A stretch of DNA of 64,000 bases. Source: Pithys albifrons albifrons. Taxonomy: Eukaryota; Chordata; Aves; Passeriformes; Thamnophilidae. The notes below the pieces were generated by a model. It had not been told where the DNA came from. It saw only the letters and a list, made by a program, of their open reading frames with translations, and made no database searches. The translations under genes and the position numbers were made by a program. Position 1 is the stretch's first letter. Every line of letters begins with the position of its first letter. The stretch covers positions 24,289,795 through 24,353,794 of the forward strand of contig NC_092459.1 in NCBI RefSeq assembly GCF_047495875.1, read 5' to 3'. Shown one piece after another: positions 25,622-36,850 of the stretch.

Positions 25622-26710
25622 CCTTTCAAACTTTAGGCATACATACAGAATCCTTCGAGTCCAAACATAACTGAATTAAACTGTATTAAAAATACATATT
25701 TGAAGTACACTTTGATCTAAATATTGAGCTCTAAAGGTAAATTTTTTGACAGTGCTCTAGAGTTGTATCTAGAGATTTTGTTCAGTTGCAAAGACAGCAA
25801 TTTATAATGGTGATGCCAATTAAATAAATTATATTCTTAATGTAAATAAATTATCAGCCCTAAAAAATTAATTACATCCATCTATGGCAACATGTTTTCT
25901 TCCATTATTCAGGAAGAGATGTCAATGTGCATTTTTTATTTCCTCCAGATAGAATGTGATAAATAAATTAATTCCTTGCCTTTCTTCAGACTGCAGCATA
26001 TAAAAGCAGTCTGAAGACCTAATCCAACTTCTCTATTTGTTTAGGAATTATTATGTTTTTTATGACTAAGAAATGGATGCAATATAACTAACATGGATGT
26101 ACACCTGTCGTAGAATTATTGCTCAACACTCTGATTCTTATACAACTCACACTCATATTGGTCTGCTTCAGTTAGTAAAAAACAAGTACAGAGCAGAATG
26201 GGGTTCTCCCTGTTTTTTCTTATTGATTTACTAAAAAAAATAATCAATTGATTGGATGTATATTTTATAAGAGATATATAAAAAAGGTTATTATCCGTCT
26301 CTTGCAAATTTGACTTTCAAAGACAGCAGTATATAGTCTTTCAATGTAGATACAGACTTGGTATCTTAATCCAAAGAAATATATTTTGTGAAATAGACTT
26401 TTTAAGTAGTAACATTATTAAAATTCTTTTTAACTTTGTCATTGAAAAGCATTAAATTTATTCACAATATGACATAATTCACCAGGACAGACTGAATAAG
26501 TTAAAATGTGTTTGATACTACAAGTAAACATTAAGATCTATCTGTAAAATACATAGGGATTTAATATTTATTCCATCTTTATAGGGTTTTGAGGCAATTA
26601 TAAGCCATTGATGTGAGGTAGCTGGCACACCCCTTAATAATTATTTTTCAGAGGTGATTAGAATGTGATGAAGAACTGGCATTTACTAACATAATAGCAA
26701 ACAAATTGGT

Positions 26711-26740
26711 TTATATCAAATTATATCAAATTATATAAAA
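26711..26740. repeat. 10-bp tandem repeat, three units
   Basis: TTATATCAAA, TTATATCAAA and TTATATAAAA in a row; the third unit differs at one base. Too short to suggest a function. Confidence 0.85.
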
Positions 26741-27836
26741 TTCATGGAGAAGATAAGCAACAAGTCAGAAAGAAAGTGACTCAGAGATGTTTACAGCACA
26801 GGATTTATGTCAAGTCTTAAGAAAACATAACAAAAATATCCTTTCACTATCACAATTACTCTTAATTTGCACAATCTGAGTCTACTGTATACTTTGGGAA
26901 AAAAAGCATGCCATTAAACAAAATTAGTGAAACATTCCGTGTACTCAGTTTCTCCTAATTTTCATGTGAATGGTTTCAAAGTGCTCTTGTAAACTGCTAA
27001 ATGACAGCTTTCACAGCTAATGAATATTTTTTGTTTTATAGTAAAAGGGATTTTTTAAATGCCATTGTCAGTAGACATGCATACAAATACATCCATGCAT
27101 CTTAAATTAACTCCATCAAAAATCTTTTACTGTAACCTCTCATTTCTTTATAGGCAGAGCACAGTCCCCATTGACCTGAAAGCTAGAGGTAATCAATGTG
27201 CCAGTGTCTCCAAGCAAAATTTAGTACAGCATCTCTGAAAACAAATCAAGCACTAAGCAGAAAAAATAATTTATTAGGAGCTATAAATATCATTCTATAC
27301 AAAATGGATCCTTATAATTAATATTTCCCTGTATTACTGGAAAATACAAGCCAGAAATAAAATGTACTGATTTAAAACATATCGGGCGTGTTCCTCCTTT
27401 TGAGTAATTTCTTTCTTACCTCTTTATCTTAGACAGTATCATTAGCAATTCTAACACATCTAGATAATTACTATGAGTCCTTACTTGGATAAAGTGACTG
27501 CACATCTAATCACACTGGTTTCCTTTCTGTTGGCACAGCAATTCAATCACATTATCCCATTAAAAAGAAGCCCACTACTTCTCAAATTTTTATAATAGAA
27601 CAGTATTTAGGACAAATTTCAGAAATAAAGACTTCAACAGCCAATTTCTGATTAAATCCATTTATTCCATTTCGGCAAGATAAAAATCACCTCTGATAGA
27701 GATATACAAGGAAGTTAAAAATCTTCATGCATTAGTGAGGTACACTGCTCTGGGGAGCAGCATCCCAAAGGAAATAGTGTACAAACTACACCAGACAATT
27801 ACAACTTTAAGCTGACTATACATTACACAGTAGGGC

Positions 27837-27909
27837 AGTCCCATAGCGTAATGGTGAGCACTCCAGACTCCAAATCCCAAGATCATGAGTTCGAGTCTCA
27901 GTGGGGACC
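27837..27909 (+). other. tRNA-Gln-like head of SINE copy 1
   Basis: Matches the tRNA-Gln pattern: GCGTAATGGTGAGCACT for the D-arm, GACTCCAAATCC for the anticodon arm and GAGTTCGAGTCTC for the T-arm. The anticodon triplet at 27870-27872 has changed from CTG to CCA by two transitions. It is a retroposon head, not a working tRNA gene: it is continuous with the SINE body and lies inside the element's duplicated flanks. Confidence 0.8.
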
Positions 27910-27941
27910 GTCCCCTGGCAGTCCCTCGCAGTTAAATGTCT

Positions 27942-28012
27942 CCCTGCCATCCAATCCTATCAGATCTCGGATGCTCAGTAGGGTCAGCCCCGGTTAGTAC
28001 CGGGTGCTGTGA
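27942..28012 (+). other. 5S rRNA-derived segment of SINE copy 1
   Basis: CAGATCTCGG, GCTCAGTAGGGTC, GGTTAGTAC and CGGGTGCTGT occur in the same order as in vertebrate 5S rRNA, and include the internal control regions recognised by TFIIIA. The roughly 26 bases that separate GGTTAGTAC from CGGGTGCTGT in normal 5S rRNA are missing. Similarity upstream of 27959 is weaker. Confidence 0.8.
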
Positions 28013-28137
28013 CAGTCCCGAGGACTTCCCTGTCACTGTCCAAGCTCGCTACCCGTGGCAAATGAACCTTAGGACTTAAACAGTGGGGCCAGTTCTGTGC
28101 ACACTGTGCCTCACCTAAAAAATCTACTGCGCAGGCT

Positions 28138-28170
28138 GGAAGGGCACACCCATGTGGGAAGAGCCCTTCC
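28138..28170 (+). repeat. Tail hairpin of SINE copy 1
   Basis: GGAAGGGC at 28138-28145 pairs perfectly with GCCCTTCC at 28163-28170. The loop holds a second small palindrome, CCCATGTGGG. SINE 3' structures often serve as the recognition site for the partner LINE's reverse transcriptase; that role is inferred here. Confidence 0.7.
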
Positions 28171-28225
28171 CAAATCTTCGTTCGCAAAGTTTGGACATAC
28201 ACATACATACATACACATTATACAG

Positions 28226-31200
28226 CATATCATATGCAACACAGGACTGTTTTCTGTGTTTCAAAGATTCATGTTGATGAGTTCCAGCTCATTTCATTCA
28301 AAATAATTGCAAAGCAATGACCATGCTGTCATTTGGATTACGTGACTGCACCCGTTTCCATTTGTCCACACTGGCACAAGCGAGGAGAGACATTGCTCTT
28401 GGTTCCACAGTCAAGTAGCTCTTGCTTCTGCCTGGGCTAGACTTCAGAAATTATTAAACCACTGAGAAGAGGCAGCTTTCCAGGCTGCACATGTGCATGT
28501 ACACAGTGTCAGGGGACAAACTCAGCACTGTAGTTGGGCTTCAGTAACGCCAACATCATTACAGCTGTTCAGGCAAGGCTTCGGGGCCAGTCAATGAGCC
28601 TTCTCCAACAACTCCAAGCAGTCCTTGAGAGTTAACTGGGCACTTTTTATGAAGTCATCCTTTCACAGAGTACAGGAAACGTGATGCTAAGGATGTGGCT
28701 GGACTGTACCAGCTGGCTGCAGAGCCAAACAGGCACTGGCATTGCTTGATCTGCTTTTACAGATGCAGCCACATGAGCTTTGCTTACAGATTAAATCTAA
28801 GAGCAAAATATTTATCATCTCTGCTGCACTAAAGTTTCATCTTGATTAGATTAATGTTATAAGACTCTTAAAACCCTGTGAAATGTTTGCATTATTAAAG
28901 AATTTCCTATAAACAAAGTCATTCAGTGTTTCAGGTATTACATATAAATATTAATCACTCAAATCTCTTTCTCTGTAAGGATGAGACAAGACTATCAATT
29001 GCTGTTATAACATTACAAGGGAGAAGGCATGAATTCCTTACTTATCCTAAAGTACTTTTTGCAAACTCTAAGAAAGGAAGCATAACTTTCCAAATGAATG
29101 TAATTAATGTGTTTTGAAAGAAGATGAACAAAATATGACTTTTCCCTTTCTATCCTGCTAAGCCAACCACCACGTTACTGTGAACTGTAGCAATAGACCG
29201 AAAAAACAATCCGGAGGGTTTTTCACAACGTATTTTACAAAGCCTTGGTAATAAAGTACAGTACCTCATTAAAAGTAGGGATTATGTGAAATGGAAAACA
29301 TGCAGCTCAGTACAAAACACAAACAGAGGCAAAGACCAAGAATTCAATGGATCAAGTAAATGTTAATTCATGAATTTGGCAAAAAAAAAATGAAGTAATA
29401 TTTCACACTGTCTGAATAATGTATATTTAACCTACTGAAAATGTCTGAATGACTACTTAGACGATTTTGGGAAAACTACAGGTGAGTGTATTTTGTCTCC
29501 CTGTGTGTGCTAGTTATAGGCACTCTTGAGATGCTAATAAAGAAGCTTAGAAGCCACAGGATGAGAAATTACATTTCTTTTCATGGATTATACCTAGGTC
29601 AAGAGTTAAGGAGGAAGACAATGGGAAGAGATGGACTGTCCCATGCCAATATTGAGTGCTTCTCTATAGATTTGGTGGTGTACAAAAAACTTATGCAAGG
29701 AAAAAAGTTTTGCTCTAGACTTCCAAGGGAACACAGAGGCATTTTGGCTGCATCAGAATACCTGTGAGAAGTGCAATAAATCCACACTACATAATTACAG
29801 AAATCATAGACATAAATGTCACAGGCAAAGAACGCAGAAACAGCAGCTTCAGAGCATCCTTCCAGAAGGCTGCAGGTGGGAGGCTTAGCCCAGCATCCAT
29901 AAGGTGTTGTACTAGTGCAGTGTGCACTGATACCAACCCCAAGGCAACAACCTTCACTGCAGACAGTGCTACCCAACCCTCCTCCTGAGCCATCCATTCC
30001 GGGGACACCTCACAACTCAGATCATGTGCTGCATGCAGTGTGAATAACTGCTGATGCACTGTGGAAGAAGGTGCTGGTTAAAAGACTGAGGCTTTGTTTA
30101 TAGTGGTATTAAAAATGCATTCAAAAGAAATTATAAAGTAGAGTAGTTAAATGGGGTTTACATCTTGTTTAGACACATTTATTCAGAATTGAAATAACTT
30201 CTGAACCAAATAAATACAGAATTAATAAGGACAACAAAATTCATTGCATTTAATTCTCCTAGGAAACCCAAAGGAAACATGCTCCTTTCATGCCAAGAAG
30301 CGTAGAAATCTAAATCTTATGCCCTTTTTTTTTTAACACAGGGACACTGCAACCCTTATAAACTCTGACACTGAAATCAAAGCTGTCTTCTATCTCTATT
30401 GAGCAGAGGCGATTATTCTGCAGTACTGAGTGACAAATTGACTGCTATTTCAAAGACAAAATATCACCTTTCCACCAGAGCTAAATGGGGAATTTTTCAG
30501 CCAGATGGTATAGGTTTTGTGAAGTTATGCTGTGCAACAGAAAATATTTGGGAAAAAAATAATTTCAGCAATCACTGCTGCATCAACTGTAGTGTTAGTC
30601 AGATTCTTTAACCTTTCTTCCATATGCAATATATTAAACTCTCTCAAATTCAGAAGCATCAAATATTTTGTTTAATGAATACTTCTTACTTCAGGGAAAC
30701 AAAATAATTATTGAGATGAAGACAAAGACAAACATACCGTGAGGATATCAAGCACTGTGAATGCAACTTTTAGGAAGAAAAAATTATTTGCAGTAAAAAC
30801 TCTTGGTGAGGAAGCATAGAGAGGTACAGCTATGATACCTTAGGCTTAAAAAATACACCATCTTTATTTCAAACAGCACATATCCTACTTGAAACCTGAT
30901 TACCTGTACTGCACTCCTTAAAAAGCATGATTTTCATCACCATGAACATTATTATAAATGTTTGCTTTCTTCTCTAATAGGGGTCTCATGACACTCAGAG
31001 AAAAAAATGTTTAACTGGATGTAGGAAGAGATCTCCCCCCATGAAAACAGAAACAAAACCTATCAATATGCTATACAGAAGGCTTACCATAAAAATGGTT
31101 TAAAGACACAAATTATCTAAGTTGTTCTTTTGGGGTTTTTTGCTTATTAACTGCATTCTATACCACTTTTGGAGATTCAGTTTTTGTTTCAATTCAAATA

Positions 31201-31727
31201 CTTTCTACAATTTACTTCCAAAGAAGCTGAAAATGGAACTGTTCAAAATAAATAACTTCTGCTATATGAGCAATTCTTTTTTTTTTTCTTCTGATTAAAG
31301 CAAAAACATACTGAAACTTAAATATTAAATTATGAAGTATGTTTATAACCTGCTAAACAGATTTTAAATATTTTTATGATTTGGAAACTTATTTTTTTAG
31401 GTTTATGTTTTTTATTAATTCACATTATTTTATGATTTTATGAATTTAAATTACATATCCAATGTGTTTCCTTATCATACATTCTCTTCCAAGAAAGGGA
31501 TATTTCAACCCATACTTGTTAGAAGCTGTCACAACTTAAGTATTACAACAAATATTTCAATGATGGTTTTGTTTCATGTTCTCAGACACTAGTAATGTAA
31601 TGATACCAATGACTTAATATAAAAATTCAATTACAAAATTAATTAGAAATATTTTTCAGTAATTTCAAAATGTAATCTAAATAGTCTCCAAAACAGGAGA
31701 ATTACTTTTTAGCAATTACAAAGTGCA
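28226..31727. other. Intron stretch between SINE copy 1 and CR1
   Basis: The first 550 bases and 29840-30070 are GC-richer than the rest. A 132-codon minus-strand frame at 29599-29997 has no recognisable features. No exon or RNA gene recognised. Confidence 0.55.
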
Positions 31728-32426
31728 CCATTGCCATCATTGCTGATGATACCAAACTGAGAGGTGCAGTTGACTTTCCAGAGGGACAAGAGGCCTTGCA
31801 AAGGGATCCACACAAATTGGAGCATGGAGACATGATTAATGGGACGAAATTTAGTAAGTCAAAATGCCAGATTGTGCACCTGGAATGGAGTATAAACTGG
31901 GAGAGCAGCCCTGCAGAAGAGGATCTGTGGGTGCAAGTCGGCAGCAAGCAGGCTCAGCATGAGCCAGCCACGTGTGTCTGGGCAGCCAGGAGGGCAAACC
32001 CCACCCTAGGGTGCACCACACCGGTGTCACCAGCTGGTCAGGAGAGGTGGCTGTCCTGCTGTGCTCAGCACTGGTGCAGCCTCAGCTGAAGAACTGTGTG
32101 CAGTCTGGATCCCCCAGACAAGAAGGATGTGAAGATCGAGTCCAGAGGAGCACAGCAAAGCTGGTGAAAGAGCTGGAAGCAATGTCCTGTGAGGAGAGGC
32201 TGAGGACTTTGTGCTTGTCTAGTTTGGAGGAAAGGAGGTTGAAGGGTGATCTCATTGTTCTGTACAGCTTCCACATGAGGGGAAGCGGAGAGGGAAGTGC
32301 TGAGCTCTTCTCCCTGGTATCCAGTGACAGGAAGCATGGGAATGATTCAAAGCTGTGCCAGGGGAGGTTTAGACTGGACATCAGGAGGGATTTCCTTGCC
32401 CAGAGGGTGGTCAGACACTGGAACAA
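31728..32426 (+). mobile_element. CR1 LINE ORF2 C-terminal fragment, truncated at both ends
   Basis: Decayed C-terminal part of the CR1 reverse-transcriptase ORF. In the longest frame (31972-32448) the motifs CEERLRTLCLSSLEERRLKG, DLIVLYSF and RFRLDIRRDF with VVRHWN follow in family order. At 31796-31890 a different frame carries the upstream motif KFSKSKCQIVHLE, so at least one frameshift separates them. Similarity ends after GGAACAA near 32426, before the CR1 3' UTR, so the 3' end has been lost. It cannot encode an active enzyme. Confidence 0.92.
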
Positions 32427-32479
32427 TATAAAGGCAAGTAATTTTTGAAGGAACTACTTTCCTATAATGCCAATGATTA

Positions 32480-32850
32480 TCACAGAATGATAGAATCATT
32501 GAGATTGGAAAAGACTTCCAAGATCAAGTCCCATCTCTGATCAAAAAACGTATCAACTTGACCATGGCGCTAAGTACCATATCCAGTCATTTCTTGAACA
32601 CTTCCAGGGATAGATAGTGATTCCACCACTTGCCTGGACAGACCATTCCAACATTTAACAACTCTTCCCTGAAGAAATTCTTCCTGATGTCCACCCTGTA
32701 CCTTTCCTGGCACAGCCTGAGGACATTTTCTCTTGTCCTGCCACTAGCTGCCCATGAGAGGAAGCCGAGCCCCACCTTGTGAGTGGCACAGAACCAGACA
32801 CAGTACTTGAGGTGCAGCCTCACCAGCGCCAAGGGCAGAGGGGACATTAA
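32480..32850 (-). mobile_element. CR1 LINE, 5'-truncated 3' end
   Basis: Reverse complement of the CR1 3' end. It starts at 32480 with TCACAGAATGATAGAATCAT and runs through CACTTCCAGGGATAGATAG and GTGCAGCCTCACCAGCGCC. About 370 bases remain. It faces the previous CR1 fragment tail to tail across some 50 bases. Confidence 0.93.
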
Positions 32851-35800
32851 CACAGCAATACAAGTGAAAAGTTCCATCATGCAAGTGTACATAAAACACA
32901 CATTCAACTATTCACAGCCGTTAAAAGGAATTCATGTTAAGCAAAGATCTTTCAGAGATCTTGAAATCGAGGTCTTCTGTAATGTTTATGTGCTGTTTGT
33001 GCCTTTTTTGCCAACATTTAACCTTCTCGTTCAGCCCAATGCTACATTGAAACCTGTGCTAGCTCTGAACAGCAGTTTCTGTACAGTGAAGTACAGAGTG
33101 AAAACTGCATAGAAAGCCAACAACTCAATCAACAGGTTTCTAATCCAATACACGATTACAAAAAAAAATAACACTGGAATGCAAACACTGAAAATGTATT
33201 GAATTTTCACATAACCTAAGGGTTATTGGAAATAATTTCACACACTCTTTGAATGAATTCATTTCCTTATTTTAATCTGAGGAAGCATTTTCATTTTTTA
33301 TGTAAGATGAGACTAGAAAATAAATACTTGTCACAGAAGGCATTTAATCTGATTAAAACTAATCAGTTTTATGGAATTTACACAGAACGCAAACCCAAGA
33401 AATCTTCCAATATTTTTTTAATTGAAATCTACTAGAAGTCACATTTCCATGAAATTTTTTCCTGTTTGGGACAGTGTAAGTTTGGCAAGTCAAAAACAAG
33501 TCAGGGAACATTTGACAGTTTAACAGCATGGCCAATTTGTCTCAAGCAATATCCTCCAGCACTTACTCATATAACAGAGTAGTTCTGGCCAAAGGGACAA
33601 TTCTTACTGTTGTGGCTAAATGAGTCTTTAAGTAATTCCAATGTGCACTGCCTAGGGAGGCTGAAGGACCCAATTCAAAATGAAGTTGAAGTACAGTACC
33701 TCAAAAATAATTTCCTGATTAACCTTTGCTGAAATTTATCAAAATACTGCCAAGAATGCAGATAATTGTTTAAAAATGTTTTGTTTTTTTTTTTTTTTAA
33801 AGAAGTGATTTTAATTATGGGGTGAGTTTATTACATATAGAAACATAACACTGAGAGTTTTGGTAATAATTTTTCTCTCTAAAATTCTCTTATTCCTAAA
33901 TTAGGCAGTGTTTTTCTTTACCATGACAATAATTTTCTCTTCATTTCCGAAAGCTGTCACTTTAAAAAAACCAACAAAACACTGAAATAGACACGATTAA
34001 AAATGGAAGAGATATCTGGTAACTTTAAGTGAGAGTCTGCAACTGATAGCAAAGAAATCTAGCATAATCTTGTGCTCAAACATGCACATATTCCAAGATC
34101 CTTCCTTCAAAGAAAACTGGACAGTTGGTAATAAAAATTAGGAGAAGCAACTAATCTTTTAGAAATCAAAGACTACCAGAGTTTTCTTTAATAAGGGTTC
34201 AGTAGCTTTTTCCTCATTTCATCATGAAACGCCCGGACAAACTTAGTGTCTCTATTTTCAAGCCACATTTGTTTGATGTGTTCACAAAGAGATGAATTTC
34301 AGGTCTGAAGTACTGCATAACCTGACAGTAATTGTTCTTTATATCAGCTGAAAATACATGCGGCATAGTATGCATTAAAAACACATTTGGCAGATTTTGA
34401 TTAATAGCTGTCTATTATTAAGCCTATTATGAACTTACCTTAGCTTTTCATAACATCTGAAAATATCTCATCACCCCTTCTTCTGACTGACCTATGTACT
34501 AATCTTACTATGTGGCTAATGGATATCACGTTCCTACTACACAAAGTTTGATTAAAATAGAACATATCTTCCAAAAAGGCTGACTCGAAAGCATGGGAAC
34601 TAACAACTTCACACAGAACACTTTCAAAAAATATACATTTGATATTTACTGCTTGAAAGACGTATTTTTAATGTGCAACTAATTAAGTACTCCACAATTA
34701 CAAAAGTACAGCATTAAAAAAAAAAGCTATTAGTACCTTTTCAGCCAACATAGACCTCAAAGTTTTGAGAGAAAAATACACATGTGCACCCTTATTAATT
34801 TATAGCAATCAGCAAAAGCAAACAAGGTAGTCAGGAAGGCTTTCATCTCAATGTTTTTTTGACAAAAGTTTGGGGTTTCTGTTATAAACTGGTTTAGGTT
34901 TTTTTCCAAATATGAGTGAAAAAGAGTTGTCTCTGTCAATTAGGCAATATGAGTGATGGACAGTAACTCATATAGAGTCCTAAAAACGTTCACCAGATGT
35001 GCAAAAACCCTCACACTAATAACTGGAATCATCTCTTTAAAAATAACCATTTTAAGAAAACCACCTCAAATTGCTCTGCTGACTGCCATGCAGATGGAAA
35101 TAGTTCTGCTCTGATTCATTAATAATTGCATGGTAATGTCTCAGTAACTACAAAGAGTACCTGTAAAATATTCACCTGTCATCTGGGGCTCTTCTATGAC
35201 CAACCAGAGAGGTGTGTGCAGAATGTCTCACAGTTCAGCTGAAAAAAACAGTCACCTAGATTTCATTAAATAAAATACACTGATAAGTGAATGACTGCTA
35301 ATAGCATATATTGTGATTAGTTAGAAGTGCAATATATTGTAGTCATCTTTTTCTAGCTGGACACAACTGAGCTCTGTTTACTTTCACTTTTTAATCATCA
35401 TGAATTCAAAAAAGTTGTCTTCAAGGAAAACAATATTAAAGGCTAAGCAAGTGGGAAGCATCAGAATTACATACTTTTCAGAGAAAAACACTGAAATTTT
35501 AAAAATGCTATAAAAAATTTTGTTGCTAGGAATCTGAAAGAAGTAAAAAGAATCTGCAGTAATGAGAACAAAAAAAGCCACCCTTAACTGGGCCTGTTAA
35601 ATTGACCCTAAAAGGTGTAATTGTGACAAGCAATACCTTTTGCTACACTGTCATTATGGCGATGCTCAAACCAAGTGCTGATTGCATGGATCTCCACTGG
35701 TAATATCACTGCACACTCACCGTGTGTATGGGGATCATAATTCCTAAAAGGAAAATCTATTTCCATCAACTGAAAAAAAAATTGTTGATACTTCAAGTCA

Positions 35801-36308
35801 CTACTAACTATAGTACAAGTATTTTTATGCTGCTGAACTTCTACAGAGAAACCAACACAGTCCAGTAAGAAAGTCTCTGCTATATTGTGAATGAATAACT
35901 TGCAAGAAACTATGTTAAATACTTCACAATATCTGAAAATTTACTCTGAAAATAATTTTTTAAACATATATTACATAAGGTGCATCTCAAACTTGACAGT
36001 TCTACACTATTTTTACCATTCTACAACAGCCTTAACATTAAGTAGAATCATAGATTTCTCTGTGGTACAGTAGAGACAGAAAGCTGATATGAATTTAAAG
36101 TATGATGTCTCTATAAACAAGCTGCCTACAAACCTCAAAAAAGCACAGCAGAATAACTGAGCTCTTTGCTCAGACATGAAAAAAAGAGACACCACTTGAA
36201 CGAGTCAGAATCAATAATTTTTCTCATTATGTTCTAGCTGCAACAGTCAACCAAATAATTCATTCTTGGTGTACTAAGCCACAAAAGAAAAACTAACTTT
36301 TGCTCTAA
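32851..36308. other. AT-rich intron stretch between two CR1 copies
   Basis: Holds the 15-base poly-T run near 33790. No other repeat, exon or RNA gene recognised. Confidence 0.6.
33784..33798. repeat. Poly-T run
   Basis: Fifteen T in a row. No recognisable retroposon body adjoins it, so it is not clearly a reverse-transcribed tail. Confidence 0.8.
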
Positions 36309-36850
36309 ATCATAGAATCATTAAAGTTGGAAAAGACATGTAAGATCATGAAATCCTAATGTTAACCCTGCACAGTCACATCCACCCCTAAAACATGTCC
36401 CTAAGTGCCACATCCACATGCCTTTTGAACACTTCCAGGGATGCTGATGCAATCACTTCCCTGGGCAGCCTGTTCCAATACCTGACAACCCTTTCTGCAA
36501 AGAAATTTTCCTAATATCCAATCTAAACCTCCACTGGGGTAACTTGAGGCCATTTCCTCTCATGCTGTCACATGCTAGCTATGAGAAGAGACCAACTCCC
36601 ACGTCACTACACCCTCCTTTCAGGTAGCTGTAGAGAACAATATGGTCTCCCCTGAGACTCCTTTCCTTCAGGCTAAACCCCAGCTCCCTCAGCCGCTCCT
36701 CATCTGACTTGTGCTCCAGACTATTCCCCAGTTCCACTGCCCTTCACTGGACACCCTCCAGCACCTCAATGTCCTTTCTTGCTGTGAGCAGCCCAAAACT
36801 GAGCACAGGATTTGAGGTGCATCCTCACCAGAGTGCTGAGGATGGTGGGT
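36309..36850 (-). mobile_element. CR1 LINE, 5'-truncated 3' end
   Basis: About 540 bases, one of the longer CR1 pieces here. At its 3' end (low coordinates) are ATCATAGAATCATTAAAGTT and GGAAAAGAC. Inside are CTTCCCTGGGCAGCCTGTTC, CTCCCTCAGCCGCTCCTC and CACCCTCCAGCACCTCAATG. The ORF part is interrupted. Confidence 0.94.

Larger units (their letters stand above)
24971..27817. other. Very AT-rich intron stretch
   Basis: Contains the (TAAA)n and TTATATCAAA repeats. The parts around 25790-25990 and 26590-26700 carry repeated TAATTA and AATAATTA cores and look like possible non-coding conserved elements, which only a cross-species alignment could show. Confidence 0.5.
27831..28212 (+). mobile_element. 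Composite tRNA-Gln/5S rRNA SINE, copy 1
   Basis: Short Pol III-type retroposon with three parts. The head (27837-27909) is 73 bases resembling tRNA-Gln, with B box GTTCGAGTC; its anticodon position reads CCA instead of CTG. The middle (about 27942-28012) resembles the 3' half of 5S rRNA: CAGATCTCGG, then GGTTAGTAC joined directly to CGGGTGCTGT. The body and tail (28013-28212) contain an 8-bp hairpin and end in an (ACAT)n run. The flanks 27818-27830 and 28213-28225 match at 11 of 13 bases, a decayed target-site duplication. The element is antisense to KHDRBS2. A SINE moves using a LINE's enzymes and codes for no protein. The family name was not determined. Confidence 0.9.

Noticed and set aside
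27942..28012. 5S rRNA gene or pseudogene on its own
   Set aside because: The same truncated 5S segment occurs in the same position of a second SINE copy, so it belongs to the element.
29599..29997. 132-codon minus-strand open frame
   Set aside because: No recognisable domain, two overlapping frames on the other strand, and no supporting splice or promoter signals.
31972..32448. 158-codon plus-strand open frame as a gene
   Set aside because: Its motifs are those of the CR1 ORF2 C-terminus, and the element is truncated at both ends.
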